This document shows, piece by piece, positions 37,412 to 48,878 of a DNA stretch of 64,000 nucleotides. Both the position numbers and the translations under genes were made by a program. Each line of letters opens with the position of its first letter. Position 1 is the first letter of the stretch. Origin of the DNA: a bacterium (GTDB lineage Bacteria > Patescibacteriota > Gracilibacteria > JAUYGZ01); the NCBI GenBank assembly GCA_030690415.1, contig JAUYGZ010000019.1, forward strand, positions 1 to 64,000, in the 5' to 3' direction. Under the pieces are notes generated by a model. That model searched no databases. It saw only the letters and a program-made list of their open reading frames with translations, and was not told the origin of the DNA.

Positions 37412-39478
37412 ATGAATCAACTCGGCAACACGCTCTGCATCCTCGACTTCGGCGGCCAATACGCCCACCTGATCACCAACCGCATTCGAAGAATCGGTGT
37501 CCACGCAATCATCAAACCCCATGACACCCCTGCTGATGAACTCAAAAATTGTTCAGGGATTATCCTTTCCGGAGGGCCACAAAGCGTTAATGCTCCAAAC
37601 TCGCTCTTAGCAGATCCTGAAATCTTCGAGCTGGGCATCCCCATCCTTGGAATCTGCTATGGCCACCAGGTCACCAACAAAATGCTGGGAGGGACAGTTT
37701 CACCCGGAAAAACCAAAGAATACGGCAAAACAAAACTTATCATCGACAAACCCATTGGCATTTTCTCCGAACTCCAGACTCCGAACTCCGAACTCACCGT
37801 CTGGATGAGTCACTGGGACGAAGTAACAGAGATCCCCGTCGACTTCGAAGTCCTTGCTCACACGGATATCAATGACTTCGCCGCCGTGGGCAACCTGAAA
37901 AAGCAGATTTATGGCATCCAATTCCACCCCGAGGTCACCCACACCCAGGAGGGTATGCAAATCCTAAAGAATTTCGTGGACATCACCAGAGCAGAAAAGA
38001 ACTGGAAGACCGAAAACTACCTGGAACAGATCAAGCAGGAAATAATAAATCAGGTAAGAACTCGGAATAACGTCCCAAATAATGCCCCCCTTGTAAGGGG
38101 GGCGACGAACGAGAGTGAGGAAGGGGTTCCGAAGCCAGCGAGCGTCAAAGCGAGCAAGGGGTTTGATAAAAAAGTCTTCATGCTCGTCTCCGGTGGCGTC
38201 GACTCCATGGTCGCTTTCACCCTCCTGAACCAAATTCTCGGTGAAGATCAGGTCCACGGCATGCTCGTCGACACGGGATTCATGCGCAAAGGAGAGATCG
38301 AAGAAGTCCAGGCAGCTCTGGAAAAACTCGGCTTCCACAACCTCCACGTCGACGACGCCAAAGAAGATTTTTACCGGGCTCTCGAAGGCGTATCAGACCC
38401 TGAAGAAAAACGACAAATCATTGGAAAAAAGTTCATTGAACGCCAAGCCCAGGCAATTCTAAAACTGAAGCTCAATCCTGAGCACTGGCTCCTCGGTCAG
38501 GGCACCATCTACCCGGACACCATTGAGAGTGGCGGAACAGACAAAGCAGACAAGATCAAAACCCATCACAACCGTGTCCCTGAAATCCAGGACATGATCA
38601 ACCGGGGCCTCATTATTGAACCCCTCAAAGACCTCTACAAAGATGAAGTCCGACATCTGGGAGAACAAATCGGACTCCCCCAGCATCTCGTTTGGCGTCA
38701 CCCCTTTCCGGGCCCGGGCCTTGCAATCCGAATACTTTGCACCCCTAGCGAAATAAAGAAACAAGGGAACAAGGAAACAAGGAATGAATCCGCTCGTTTC
38801 CTCGTTTCTTTATTTCCTCGTTTAGAAGAAGATAATAACGAAATCAACAAATATCTTCAATCGTTCAATCTCAAAGGCACTATTCTCCCTATCCAATCCG
38901 TAGGTGTCCAGGGCGATGCTCGTACCTATCGCCACCCCCTCGCCATATTTCCAGTGCAAGGAGGAGTGAAGGGACGAAGTCGAGGAGAGTCCCCTCTCCT
39001 TCCAGGAGAGGGTCAGGGTGAGGTGGGATGGGAACAGCACTGGAAAAAAGAAGAGCTTCAAAAAATCTCCACCGAACTCACCAATCGATTTGAATCGATC
39101 AATCGAGTCCTCTTCACCCTGAGTAGCGAACCAATCACATCAGCTGAGATCATGACCGACCATTACCTCACCCCGGATCGCGTCAAATTGGTCCAGGAAG
39201 CGGATTTCATCGTCATGAACGAAATCAACCGGTTCGACCTGGAAGAAAAAGTCATCTGGCAATGCCCCACGGTGTTACTCCCTTTATCTATTAATAACGC
39301 GGCATCAGAATGCTTCGTCCTTCGGCCCGTTTCTTCAATCGATGCCATGACGGCTGATTTCGCCTTAATCCCAACAGATTACTTGAACAATATTTTAGTT
39401 CAACTGGAATCACTTAAACCCTCAGCCATCTTCTACGACCTGACCAATAAGCCCCCGGGAACTATAGAGTGGGAGTAA
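37412..39478 (+). CDS. guaA: GMP synthase (glutamine-hydrolysing) carrying four in-frame insertions
   Basis: ILDFGGQYAHLI, GICYGHQ, VSGGVDSMVAF, HPFPGPGLAIRILC, TNKPPGTIEWE C-terminus. Confidence 0.97.
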   Translation: MNQLGNTLCILDFGGQYAHLITNRIRRIGVHAIIKPHDTPADELKNCSGIILSGGPQSVNAPNSLLADPEIFELGIPILGICYGHQVTNKMLGGTVSPGKTKEYGKTKLIIDKPIGIFSELQTPNSELTVWMSHWDEVTEIPVDFEVLAHTDINDFAAVGNLKKQIYGIQFHPEVTHTQEGMQILKNFVDITRAEKNWKTENYLEQIKQEIINQVRTRNNVPNNAPLVRGATNESEEGVPKPASVKASKGFDKKVFMLVSGGVDSMVAFTLLNQILGEDQVHGMLVDTGFMRKGEIEEVQAALEKLGFHNLHVDDAKEDFYRALEGVSDPEEKRQIIGKKFIERQAQAILKLKLNPEHWLLGQGTIYPDTIESGGTDKADKIKTHHNRVPEIQDMINRGLIIEPLKDLYKDEVRHLGEQIGLPQHLVWRHPFPGPGLAIRILCTPSEIKKQGNKETRNESARFLVSLFPRLEEDNNEINKYLQSFNLKGTILPIQSVGVQGDARTYRHPLAIFPVQGGVKGRSRGESPLLPGEGQGEVGWEQHWKKEELQKISTELTNRFESINRVLFTLSSEPITSAEIMTDHYLTPDRVKLVQEADFIVMNEINRFDLEEKVIWQCPTVLLPLSINNAASECFVLRPVSSIDAMTADFALIPTDYLNNILVQLESLKPSAIFYDLTNKPPGTIEWE
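37766..37795 (+). repeat. guaA in-frame element 1 (quasi-tandem)
   Basis: tccgaactccagactccgaactccgaactc. Confidence 0.65.
38056..38166 (+). repeat. guaA in-frame element 2, containing CCCCTTGTAAGGGG palindrome
   Basis: ccccccttgtaaggggggcgacgaacgagagtgaggaaggggttccgaag... between QEIINQV and KKVFMLVSGGVDS. Confidence 0.8.
38747..38828 (+). repeat. guaA in-frame element 3 with 13-bp inverted repeat
   Basis: gaaataaagaaac (38750-38762) and gtttctttatttc (38804-38816) perfect inverted repeat. Confidence 0.85.
38957..39031 (+). repeat. guaA in-frame element 4
   Basis: cccctctccttccaggagagggtcagggtgaggtgggatgg, CCCTCTCCT/AGGAGAGGG hairpin. Confidence 0.8.
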
Positions 39479-39572
39479 TAACGGCTAAATCTTGAACATC
39501 ATCAGTGAAAATAGTCAGCACGGCGTAATCCTTCGTAGCTGGAGTTGGTTTTGGTGGTGGAGCGAAGAAGGA

Positions 39573-39602
39573 AAGCCACCTGGGACTATTGAGTGGGAAT
39601 GA
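39573..39602 (+). pseudogene. Displaced duplicate of the guaA 3' end (KPPGTIEWE*)
   Basis: aagccacctgggactattgagtgggaatga reads K P P G T I E W E stop, identical peptide to the guaA C-terminus (39449-39478). Confidence 0.75.
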
Positions 39603-39633
39603 AATAGACCTTACACCCCGCATTTAAGAACCC

Positions 39634-39794
39634 ATTGAGCCTTCGTATCGGAACCCCTAACCCCTTACAAGGGGAAGTCGCTTATAAAAAGCGACCTGAA
39701 TGAATTATTCAGGATTGTTAGGCATTGTTCTTCTTAGGAAAGATGCCCCATCTTTCTTCCCCTTGTAAGGGGTTAGGGATTCATACGAGCCAAT
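39634..39794. repeat. Multi-hairpin palindromic element (REP/MITE-like)
   Basis: Outer arms attgagccttcgtatcggaacccctaaccccttacaaggggaag / cttccccttgtaaggggttagggattcatacgagccaat with three nested hairpins. Confidence 0.87.
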
Positions 39795-39880
39795 CCATTG
39801 AGTTAGTGTGCCCGCCTTCCATTCACACCAAAAATCTGGTATAATAAAAAGATAAAAAAATATTTTTCATAAAAATAAAA

Positions 39881-42800
39881 ATGAAAAAATCCTTCCTCTT
39901 GTTTTTAAGAAGCAAGGTCCAGACCCTGCTCATCCTCTCACTCATGGTGACCGGATCACTGATCGGTTGGGCAGCCTATTCCCAATCGAATATTTTTTCG
40001 AGCTTCGTAGTTCACAACAGCCCTCAGGGACAGGAATGTGAATGTGAAAAAGGGATGATAGAACTCGAGGTGGAATACCAGGGGACAAGTGGTAAAACGA
40101 TTAAAGTGTATGCCAGCAAAAACCACAAAGACCTGATTACCACTTTCTTCAACGTCCAATCAGGAGATACCCTACTCATCGACGGAAGCGGTTTGAGTAA
40201 AGGAAAACTCAAGTCCAGCACCTATTTCGAAATCGTCGGATCAGGACAATCCGACACCAAAATTCATACCTCCTGTTCTGAGGATATTTTCGGCGAAACC
40301 TACGGCAACTTTACCGTGACGGGGCATACGGATGGGAAAGGAAATATCTGCCCCGTGGGTGGAGACGGAGACGAAGACGGAGATGATGATGGGGACGGTG
40401 ATGGTGATGGTGATGGTGATGGTGATGGAGATGGAGATGGAGATGGAGATGGAGATGGAGATGGAGATGGAGATGGAGATGGAGACGGAGACGGAGATGG
40501 AGATGGAGATGGAGATGGAGACGGAGATGGAGATGGAGATGGAGACGGAGATGGAGACGGAGATGGAGATGGAGATAGGGATGGAGAGGAATGTCAGGAA
40601 TGTGACGGAAAAGTGACGACACTTACACTCCAATATCATGGTTCTTCAAGTGCGACGATCAGGGTAGATCAAAAAAAAGCAGGAACCATATTCGAACAAA
40701 GCCTGAATCCTGAAGAGGAATTCATCATTCAGGGCATCGACAAGAAAGGAACCCTTGGTACAGAAATAACCTTATTCATCGACGGGATCGAAGATTCCAG
40801 AATCCATACCAGCTGTTCACAGCCTATTGGCCCAGGACAGTTTTCCGGAAACTTCGAAATTCTTGCCGGAGAAAGTCGAAATGGAGGAGAGCTCTGCCCA
40901 TTAGGTGGAGACGGAGACGGAGATGGATCCATCACGATATGTAAAATCCTTGTGAATGAATCCGGAACCATCATCAATGGATCAACACTTCCATCGACAA
41001 CATTTTCAGTCTCTGGAGTAGCAGCTCCAAGCGGATTTACGGCAGCTGGAACTCTCCCCGATACTCCTTTTGATCTTCCCTTGGCATTCAACGCGAACGT
41101 AGTGGGAGACAGCCAAAACGATGCCGAGTGCGTCACCTACAACGATCTCGATCTCGGCGACTATTTTTATGGACAAGAAAACGTGAGCAGCAGCACGACC
41201 TTCGCCCCCCCCCTCTACAACGACCAAAATACAACTGTAGTGGATGACCTTGGAGACTTCTTTCCCTACAGTGGAGAGCTCTTCACTTCCAATACCGGGG
41301 ACGACGCGGGACGCAATACCAACAGCGACGGACACATCGTCCTGACCAGCGGAAAACCCAGTCGAACCCTTGTCATTCTCAATCAACTCGCGGACACTCC
41401 TGACCTGTCTGACTCCACCAAGATGGACGATGACGCCGACAATATTGTCGATCCGGGACAAACGGTGACCTTCACCATTCGTCTCATCAACTCCGGAGCT
41501 TCCAACGCCAGTGGTGTCGACATCGATGACCTCATCGATCCCAATCTGGAAAACGTCAACACCTTTACCTTCAACAACTGTGGAAGCAGCTTTACTAATA
41601 CTTCCGCGCTAGACCAGGTCAATATCGACAACCTCGACGTAAGTACATCAACCAATTGTGTGATCAGCTATAAAACGACTGTCAAAGCCTCAGCCCCGGG
41701 CGGAACCCTGATCAACAACCAGGTCACGATTTCTCCTTCCGATCAGGGAGGGCTGGGAGGAAATCCCAGCTCAGACACTCTGACCGTACGGACCATCCCC
41801 AATCTGACCCAATCGACAAAAGTCGATGATGATGAGGACAACGAAGTCGATCCAGGACAGACCGTGACCTATACCATCACCGTCGTGAACACCGGCAATG
41901 GATCTCTCACGGGAGTGAATCTGGATGACACCATCGACAATAATACTGAAAACCTGGGGAACTTCACATTCAGCAACTGCGGAGGCAGCTTCGTCAACAA
42001 TTCGACCTCAAGCGTGGTCAATATCGATGATCTCACGATCGCCGTGGGAACCGACTGTGTGATCACCTACACTGTCGATGTAAAAACAAATCTTCCCGGA
42101 GGAACTTTGATCAACAACCAGGTCAACCTTTCCCGCAATAACGTTCTCCTGGCGCAGCCAAGCTCCGACACGCTCACCGTGAGAACAATCCCCAACATCA
42201 GTAATTCGACAAAAGTGGATGACGATACCGACAACATCGTCAACCCAGAGCAAATCGTCACCTTCACCATTACGCTGGTCAACACAGGAAACAACACATC
42301 ACTTATGGATATTAGCGATCCGATTGACCCCAACCTGGCAAGTCTTTCAAATTTTTCATTCACCGATTGTGGAAGCATTTACGTGAACAGCTCAACCGCA
42401 ACAAGCGTCAATGTTTCAGATCTCGAAGTACAGGTCGGCACAAACTGTATCATCAGCTATACCACGAAAGTGAAAAATGGCACTCCGGGGGGAACGCTGA
42501 TCAACAATCAGGTCACTGTCATCGCTCCTGATGAAGACACCAATAGCAATCCCAACAAAACCACGATCTGTCATATCCCGCAGGGCAACCCAAACAATAC
42601 ACAAACCATCACGATTGCCAATAGCCTCGTCCCCGCGCATGTGTCACATGGAGACTCAATCGGTCCCTGTGATAGGGGAAAAACAATCAGCTCCGACACG
42701 CTAATTGTCATCTCACAACCCGATCTTTCCGGCTCTCAAAAGGCCGATGACGACGCAGACAATGTGGTCAATCAGGGGCAAACGGTAACCTTTACCATCA

Positions 42801-45800
42801 CCTTGATCAACAGTGGCAATGCCACCGCGACAGGAGTCGATATCAGTGACCTGATCGATTCCAATTTGGAAAACCTGAGAGACTTCACCTTCACCGATTG
42901 TGGTGGCACTTTGATCAATAATTCCACCGGTACGGTAGTGGACATCGATGACCTGGTCATCTCAACCACGCTCAACTGTATTATAACGTACAAAACAGAT
43001 GTCAGAGGATTCGTCATGGGAGGAACCACTATTGATAATGAAGTAAGTATCTCGCCTGCTGACCAGGGTGGATTTGGAGGTACAGCGGCATCAGATCAGC
43101 TCATCGTAGGAGTCGCTCCCATCATCATCAGCTCAACCAAGCAGGACGACGATGCCGATAACATCGTCTTTCCCGGACAGCTCGTGACCTACACCATCAC
43201 GCTCATCAACACGGGAAATGCTCTCGCGACAGGAGTAGACATCGATGATGTGATCGATCCGGACTCAGAAAATCTGGACAACTTCAGCATCAACAATTGT
43301 GGAAGCAGTTTTGTGAACAACTCGCTCTCCCCCATCGTCAACATCGACGATCTCGATGTTCTTGTTGGGAGCAATTGTGTGATCACGTACGAAGTTACCA
43401 TTAAAAATCCTTCTGACGAAGGAACCGTGATAGAAAACGAAGTGACCATCGGCCCTCCCAATGAAGGCGGAAGCGGAGCCACACCGGCTTCAGACGATCT
43501 CATCGTGGATGGGACTCCAAATCTGAATGGATCGACGAAGGCCGATGACGACGCGGACAATATTGTCGACGAAGGACAGACCGTGACCTATACTATCACG
43601 ATTATCAACGGTGGAAATGCCACCGCTACCGGAGTAAATGTCGATGACACCATTGATCCCAACACCAATAACCTGAGAAACTTTACCTTCCTCAACTGTG
43701 GCAGTAGCTTTACCAATCTCTCATCCACTCCTGTCGTAGATATCAACAACCTGCGTATTGCAGTCGGAGTGGCATGTGTCATGACGTACAAAGTCGATGT
43801 CAAAGATCCGACTCCAGGAGGAGCCGTTATTACCAACAAAGTCACCATATCCGCTTCAGCCGAAGGGGGATCGGGAGCTTCTCCCAGTTCAGATGATCTC
43901 ATCGTGCGGTCCGTGCCGGATCTGACCACTTCGACCAAAGAAAATGACGATGCGGACAGCATCGTGGATCCGGGACAAACGGTGACCTACACGATTACAC
44001 TCGTCAATACGGGAAATGCCACAGCTGGCAATATCCGTCTGGAAGATACCATCGATTCGGAAAGCGAAAACCTTCGAAACGTCAGCTTCTTCAACTGTGG
44101 AAGCCCGAACAATACCTCAGCTTCTCCGAATCTGAATGTCGGCAACCTGTCGGTCCAGGTGGGAACAAACTGTGTGATCTCCTATGATGTCGACATCAAA
44201 CTCAACCTGGTCGCAGGAACCCTCATCGAAAACGACGTTGATGTCTATGATGGAGGATCCTTCCTCTTCACCGTGACATCACCACCACTCGTCGTTACAT
44301 CAGCACCGATCCTGTCCGATTCAAGCAAAGCTGATGACGACATCGATAACTTCGTGGATCCAGGACAACTCATCACCTTCACCGTGAAGATCAAGAACAC
44401 AGGAAATGTCGACGCGACAGGAATCAACGTCACGGATACGCTCGATCCGAACCTGGAAAACATCGACAATGTGACCACCAGCAACTGCGGATCGAGCGTC
44501 ACGGATACCTCAACGGCCTCCTTCCTGAACCTCAATGGAATTGCGGTAAACATTGGACAAACCTGTGAGGTTGTCTTCGAAGCCACTGTAAAACTCAGCG
44601 CGATCAATGGAACCCTCATCAACAATCAGGCTGATATTTCTCCGGCAGCTGAAGGAGGAACAGGCGCTTCACCCGGCTCAGATACCCTGGAAGTCGTCGC
44701 CGTACCGGACATGACAAATTCCATCAAAGAAGAAGACGACTCCGATAACATCGTTGACAAGGGACAAACCATTACCTACACGCTCACGCTGGTCAACAAT
44801 GGCACAACTCCCCTCTTCGAGATCGAAGTCGATGACATCATTGATTCGAACACCGAAAACCTGGACAACTTTACCTTCCTCAATTGTGGAGCCAGCTACA
44901 CCAATAGCTCAGCCGGATCAATGGTCAATATTGACGACCTGATCATCCAGGTAGGAACCAACTGTGTTATTACCTATACCGTCAATGTGCTTTCTAGCGC
45001 AATCACGGGAACCACCATCGATAACGAAGTGGATATTTCTCAAAACGGAACCCTCATTATTTCACCGAAATCAGACACGCTGATTGTCGGCCCGGTACCA
45101 CTTCTGGACACATCAACGAAGACCGATGACGACGCGGACGATTTTGTGCAACCTGCTCAAACAGTGACCTATACGGTGGCCATCAAAAATACCGGAAACC
45201 TGACAGGAACTGGGGTAAGCCTGAGCGACACCATCGATCCCAATACTGAAAACGCGCGAAACTCTACCTTCAGCAACTGTGGAACAAGCCTCCTCAATAC
45301 GACGCTTTCTCCCAACATCAGCGTGCTCAATCTCGAAGTCGCACCGGCAATTGACTGTGTGATGACCTATCAGGTCACGGTAAAAAACAGCGTCGTCGAC
45401 GGAACCATCATTACCAACCAAGTGAACATCTCCCCTGCCATCGAAGGAGGTACCGGAGCTTCACCACAATCAGATGATTTGACAGTGGTAACCACACCGA
45501 TCCTTATCGTTGACAAATCAGAAAACGATGCTGACAACCAGGTCAATATCGGGGATACCGTCACCTATACCCTCACCATCAATAACGTCGGACCTAAAAC
45601 AGGAAGTGGAATAGGAGGATACGACACCATCGACACTCACTTCGATGCTCCAACAGGAATCACCTTTACCAGCTGTGGAACGGCCCCTTCCAGCACCTTT
45701 GCCGCTCCCGCGCTCAGCCTCTCCAATATATCCATATCATCAGGCACAACCTGTACCATCCAATACAGTATGACGGTAATAAGCGGTAATTCAGGAGACA

Positions 45801-47575
45801 TTCTCGACAACTTCGCAGATATCGGTCCCGCGGTACAAGGTGGCAACGACCCCATCGGAGTCATGGCTGACACTCTACTAATTCCGGGAGGCCGACGCGC
45901 TGACCGATGTGGAGATGGGATTCTCCAATCTGGAGAACAGTGTGACGATGGGAATAAAACCTCAGGCGACGGCTGCAGCTCAAGCTGTATCATTGAAGGT
46001 GGTGGCGGCGGTGGTGGTGGAACCCCGCCCCCCCCTCCTGAATTCCTTGCTCCGGATGAATGTACTCCTTTGGAATTCGGTGACCATGCACCATCTTGTC
46101 TATTACTCGACCCCGATCGACCTCTGAACTTTGTGGATGTAAGCTTTGAGGGAAACGTCAACAACAATATCCTGACCCTCAAAAATACGAAAATCGCCGA
46201 CTATGGAGACTACATCTTCAGCGGAAACTCAAATCACTCATCCGGAAAAGAAGAAGGGAAGTACGCAAGCGGAGACTGGGAATTCCAACCCAACCGACTC
46301 GTCACTCGTGTAGAAGTCGTCAAGGCAGCCCTCATCTCCAACTGTAATCCAATTGAACTGGTCATCCCTGTTCCGGAAGATGGCTTCCGATTTACTGACC
46401 TCCCAGTTGATGTATCGCCACGAGACGAGGTAACTCACTTCGCCGCACGAGTCATGTACACCGCTTACAAGCGCGGCATCATCAAAGGAAATCCTGATGG
46501 ATCAGGAAAACCTTTCGAATTCGCAAAAAATTCAGAAATTCTGACCATTCTGTTCGGGGCTGCCCAAGCCATTCCAAAAGAATTTGGTAAAGGTCACTCC
46601 GGCCTCTGGTATGAGAAATACACCAGCTTTGCTCTGGAAAACGAATTTTACAAGGACCTTCAATTCTCACCGGACAACACCATGACTCGACGCGATTTCG
46701 CTCAAATCCTCATGCGATCCATGACCTACAATCCCAACTCTCAGATCAGCGGATACATCGAACGAGTCAATGTCAGACGACAGCAAGAAGCAGGGCTACT
46801 GCCTATCCCAACCGTAGAATCCTATGAAAGCGGATTGGAAGCCTGTGATTTCTGCCTTGAACACGATCCCGGACGACAGCTCAGATTCACCGATATCGCC
46901 GGCCACTGGGCCGAAGCCTTCATCGAAATCCTGCGTACATCCAAAAGCATATCTCAGGGAGATTACATCGCCAGCGGATACGGAAATCCCTCCACTGGAC
47001 GAGGAGAAGAACGATGGGCAACCGGAGACTGGGCATTCGAACCAGAATTCTCGGCAACCCATCTGGAACTGGCCAAGACGGCCCTCATTTCTAACTGTAT
47101 TCCAATTCCCGACGAAATTCCGATCCCGAATGACGGATTTCAATTTAGAGATCTGCCGACGAATGTTGATCCCTCAAATACGGAACTGTATTTCACCACC
47201 CGGGTCATGTACCAGGCCTACATCAGCGGTATCATCACCGGTGACGGAGAAGGCAACGCCAGACCACTTGACCCTGTCATCCGTATCGACGCTTTAGCTA
47301 TCCTCATGCGAGCTGCTATAGTCATCCCATCTGACTTCGTGGAACAAGCACTGCCCTACAACGATACCGCAAACAATCAGTGGTACAGCCGCATACTCTC
47401 CTTCGCCTCGGAGAAGAGCATCGTGGGAGGACTGGGAGACGGCACCTTCAAACCGCTCCGCCATCTGAAACGATCAGAAATGTCCAAGCTCCTCGTCATG
47501 TTTATGCTGTACAATCAGGACCCCGCCATCCAGCGTCACTCCGCGAAAATGGTGGACTTTTATGGGCTGAAGTAG
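39881..47575 (+). CDS. Giant secreted adhesin-like protein: two CEC-type domains, poly-GD tract, 11 DUF11-like repeats, Cys-rich DUF4215-like motif, duplicated SLH block
   Basis: Single uninterrupted 2564-aa ORF with signal anchor; repeated [28 protein letters not shown]...NCGSS...[34 protein letters not shown]-terminal SLH-like blocks. Confidence 0.94.
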   Translation: MKKSFLLFLRSKVQTLLILSLMVTGSLIGWAAYSQSNIFSSFVVHNSPQGQECECEKGMIELEVEYQGTSGKTIKVYASKNHKDLITTFFNVQSGDTLLIDGSGLSKGKLKSSTYFEIVGSGQSDTKIHTSCSEDIFGETYGNFTVTGHTDGKGNICPVGGDGDEDGDDDGDGDGDGDGDGDGDGDGDGDGDGDGDGDGDGDGDGDGDGDGDGDGDGDGDGDGDGDGDGDGDRDGEECQECDGKVTTLTLQYHGSSSATIRVDQKKAGTIFEQSLNPEEEFIIQGIDKKGTLGTEITLFIDGIEDSRIHTSCSQPIGPGQFSGNFEILAGESRNGGELCPLGGDGDGDGSITICKILVNESGTIINGSTLPSTTFSVSGVAAPSGFTAAGTLPDTPFDLPLAFNANVVGDSQNDAECVTYNDLDLGDYFYGQENVSSSTTFAPPLYNDQNTTVVDDLGDFFPYSGELFTSNTGDDAGRNTNSDGHIVLTSGKPSRTLVILNQLADTPDLSDSTKMDDDADNIVDPGQTVTFTIRLINSGASNASGVDIDDLIDPNLENVNTFTFNNCGSSFTNTSALDQVNIDNLDVSTSTNCVISYKTTVKASAPGGTLINNQVTISPSDQGGLGGNPSSDTLTVRTIPNLTQSTKVDDDEDNEVDPGQTVTYTITVVNTGNGSLTGVNLDDTIDNNTENLGNFTFSNCGGSFVNNSTSSVVNIDDLTIAVGTDCVITYTVDVKTNLPGGTLINNQVNLSRNNVLLAQPSSDTLTVRTIPNISNSTKVDDDTDNIVNPEQIVTFTITLVNTGNNTSLMDISDPIDPNLASLSNFSFTDCGSIYVNSSTATSVNVSDLEVQVGTNCIISYTTKVKNGTPGGTLINNQVTVIAPDEDTNSNPNKTTICHIPQGNPNNTQTITIANSLVPAHVSHGDSIGPCDRGKTISSDTLIVISQPDLSGSQKADDDADNVVNQGQTVTFTITLINSGNATATGVDISDLIDSNLENLRDFTFTDCGGTLINNSTGTVVDIDDLVISTTLNCIITYKTDVRGFVMGGTTIDNEVSISPADQGGFGGTAASDQLIVGVAPIIISSTKQDDDADNIVFPGQLVTYTITLINTGNALATGVDIDDVIDPDSENLDNFSINNCGSSFVNNSLSPIVNIDDLDVLVGSNCVITYEVTIKNPSDEGTVIENEVTIGPPNEGGSGATPASDDLIVDGTPNLNGSTKADDDADNIVDEGQTVTYTITIINGGNATATGVNVDDTIDPNTNNLRNFTFLNCGSSFTNLSSTPVVDINNLRIAVGVACVMTYKVDVKDPTPGGAVITNKVTISASAEGGSGASPSSDDLIVRSVPDLTTSTKENDDADSIVDPGQTVTYTITLVNTGNATAGNIRLEDTIDSESENLRNVSFFNCGSPNNTSASPNLNVGNLSVQVGTNCVISYDVDIKLNLVAGTLIENDVDVYDGGSFLFTVTSPPLVVTSAPILSDSSKADDDIDNFVDPGQLITFTVKIKNTGNVDATGINVTDTLDPNLENIDNVTTSNCGSSVTDTSTASFLNLNGIAVNIGQTCEVVFEATVKLSAINGTLINNQADISPAAEGGTGASPGSDTLEVVAVPDMTNSIKEEDDSDNIVDKGQTITYTLTLVNNGTTPLFEIEVDDIIDSNTENLDNFTFLNCGASYTNSSAGSMVNIDDLIIQVGTNCVITYTVNVLSSAITGTTIDNEVDISQNGTLIISPKSDTLIVGPVPLLDTSTKTDDDADDFVQPAQTVTYTVAIKNTGNLTGTGVSLSDTIDPNTENARNSTFSNCGTSLLNTTLSPNISVLNLEVAPAIDCVMTYQVTVKNSVVDGTIITNQVNISPAIEGGTGASPQSDDLTVVTTPILIVDKSENDADNQVNIGDTVTYTLTINNVGPKTGSGIGGYDTIDTHFDAPTGITFTSCGTAPSSTFAAPALSLSNISISSGTTCTIQYSMTVISGNSGDILDNFADIGPAVQGGNDPIGVMADTLLIPGGRRADRCGDGILQSGEQCDDGNKTSGDGCSSSCIIEGGGGGGGGTPPPPPEFLAPDECTPLEFGDHAPSCLLLDPDRPLNFVDVSFEGNVNNNILTLKNTKIADYGDYIFSGNSNHSSGKEEGKYASGDWEFQPNRLVTRVEVVKAALISNCNPIELVIPVPEDGFRFTDLPVDVSPRDEVTHFAARVMYTAYKRGIIKGNPDGSGKPFEFAKNSEILTILFGAAQAIPKEFGKGHSGLWYEKYTSFALENEFYKDLQFSPDNTMTRRDFAQILMRSMTYNPNSQISGYIERVNVRRQQEAGLLPIPTVESYESGLEACDFCLEHDPGRQLRFTDIAGHWAEAFIEILRTSKSISQGDYIASGYGNPSTGRGEERWATGDWAFEPEFSATHLELAKTALISNCIPIPDEIPIPNDGFQFRDLPTNVDPSNTELYFTTRVMYQAYISGIITGDGEGNARPLDPVIRIDALAILMRAAIVIPSDFVEQALPYNDTANNQWYSRILSFASEKSIVGGLGDGTFKPLRHLKRSEMSKLLVMFMLYNQDPAIQRHSAKMVDFYGLK
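40359..40584 (+). repeat. Hexanucleotide tract (GGAGAT/GGTGAT/GGAGAC)n encoding poly-Gly-Asp
   Basis: Read directly. Confidence 0.97.
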
Positions 47576-47594
47576 GAAAGATCAAATAAAGCTG

Positions 47595-47626
47595 AAAAAG
47601 CCCCAATTACACGGGGCTTTTTTTTA
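47595..47626 (+). terminator. Rho-independent terminator after the giant adhesin gene
   Basis: aaaaagccccaattacacggggcttttttttta-type hairpin and T-run. Confidence 0.9.
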
Positions 47627-47714
47627 TGAACCCCTAGCCCCCCATTCAGCAGGCTCAGGACATGCTTACAAGGGGAAGTAAAATCTGATCATTTTACCCA
47701 AGGATTGTACCCCC

Positions 47715-47825
47715 GTGCTGGTTCAAGGTTCGCCGGGTTCCGGGTAGGTACCTTGAACCAATACCCCACACCTGTGCTGGTTCAAGGTTCGCCGGGTTCC
47801 GGATAGGTACCTTGAACCAATACCC
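47715..47825. repeat. Two tandem copies (59-bp period) of a palindromic element
   Basis: gtgctggttcaaggttcgccgggttccggRtaggtaccttgaaccaataccc x2; GGTTCAAGGT/ACCTTGAACC inverted arms. Confidence 0.93.
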
Positions 47826-48298
47826 AAAACCATCACCACTCCTGCCACCACCACAATTCCCACCTCCAGCACAAAGCTCCAATGAAACACAAAATTCCAC
47901 AACCACCAGCCATACACAGCAGGAACTTCAAACAACGCATACCGTTCGGTCGTATACGGATACAACCACTGGATCTCCCCCACCACCGTATCCAGAACCA
48001 AATGAAGAAGCCAATTCGAAAAAAACAGAACGATCACATACTCCCACTGCTTTTTACCCGAACCAAACAACCGATACAGGACATAACAGACAACAAAAAA
48101 AGCCAAGCAAAACACCGGCTTGTGCACCCAGTAGCTGTGGTGCAAATACGCTCTGTTATCGACGAAGTAGAACCAGATCAGATCCAGATCCGGAAAGACA
48201 CTGGCGACAAGCCCAATCCACAAAAAACGGTGGGTTTTATAGACCTTTTGAACCTGACGACTCATGAGATATCCGGCGGGGAGGTGGGCGATGAGCAT
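47723..48298 (-). CDS. DUF457/YdjM-like inner-membrane metal-dependent hydrolase family; C-terminus reads into the repeat
   Basis: LIAHLPAGYLMSR, GLVASVFPDLDLIWFY, HHSYWVHKP, FFSNWLLHLVLDTVVGEIQWLYP. Confidence 0.8.
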   Translation of the reverse strand: MLIAHLPAGYLMSRQVQKVYKTHRFLWIGLVASVFPDLDLIWFYFVDNRAYLHHSYWVHKPVFCLAFFVVCYVLYRLFGSGKKQWEYVIVLFFSNWLLHLVLDTVVGEIQWLYPYTTERYALFEVPAVYGWWLWNFVFHWSFVLEVGIVVVAGVVMVLGIGSRYLSGTRRTLNQHRCGVLVQGTYPEPGEP

Positions 48299-48305
48299 GA
48301 GAGAG

Positions 48306-48878
48306 CTAAGCGGAACGAAACTTCTGAAATAAAACAAGAAAACACTTGGTCACTGCGGAAACCAGAGCACCAATAACAGTAAATACGATACTGAAAAAAG
48401 AAGCCAAAGATATGAAGAGAACAAAAATATATGCCCACCGAAAGCCTTCTTGATAGGTATAATATTCCTGATGAAAATTGTGGTAAACTAATGACCACAT
48501 CAAAAATCCAGCTGCAGAGACCGCCAATAAGAACCCCACAAGAGTAATGGTCCAAAAGAGGATTCTCAAAATACTTATAGAAATTACTTTGTCTCTCATT
48601 TCATGAAACAATAATCTCTTTCCGAGATGTATAATGCAGTAGACAAATGCAGCAAAAAGAATGGTCAGATAACTCATCATGAGCAAGTAAAGAGAAAACC
48701 CTCCAACTAATCTCAACCAGAAAAAAAGCCCCTCTTGCTTCATCTCAATTTCGGGATTGAAGAATACAGCCTGGAAAAAGTAGTATTCGCAAAAGACAAT
48801 ACTAACAGTCAACCCAAAAAAAACCAGGATCCTTAAAATTTTCGATTCTACAGAAGCGATTTGCATGCCAGAAAACAT
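48306..48878 (-). CDS. Multi-TM membrane protein of unknown function
   Basis: Several hydrophobic segments; operon-like overlap with the neighbouring gene. Confidence 0.5.
   Translation of the reverse strand: MFSGMQIASVESKILRILVFFGLTVSIVFCEYYFFQAVFFNPEIEMKQEGLFFWLRLVGGFSLYLLMMSYLTILFAAFVYCIIHLGKRLLFHEMRDKVISISILRILFWTITLVGFLLAVSAAGFLMWSLVYHNFHQEYYTYQEGFRWAYIFVLFISLASFFSIVFTVIGALVSAVTKCFLVLFQKFRSA

Noticed and set aside
37412-39478. guaA insertions as introns or inteins
   Set aside because: The segments are 30-110 nt, lack splice, group I/II or HINT motifs, and preserve the reading frame; RNA/protein data would be needed to exclude removal.
40241-40639. Antisense ORFs of poly-(IS)/(HL) composition and the +1-frame MEMEME ORF
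   Set aside because: They are mechanical readings of the GGNGAY repeat tract in other frames; the sense 2564-aa ORF explains the region.
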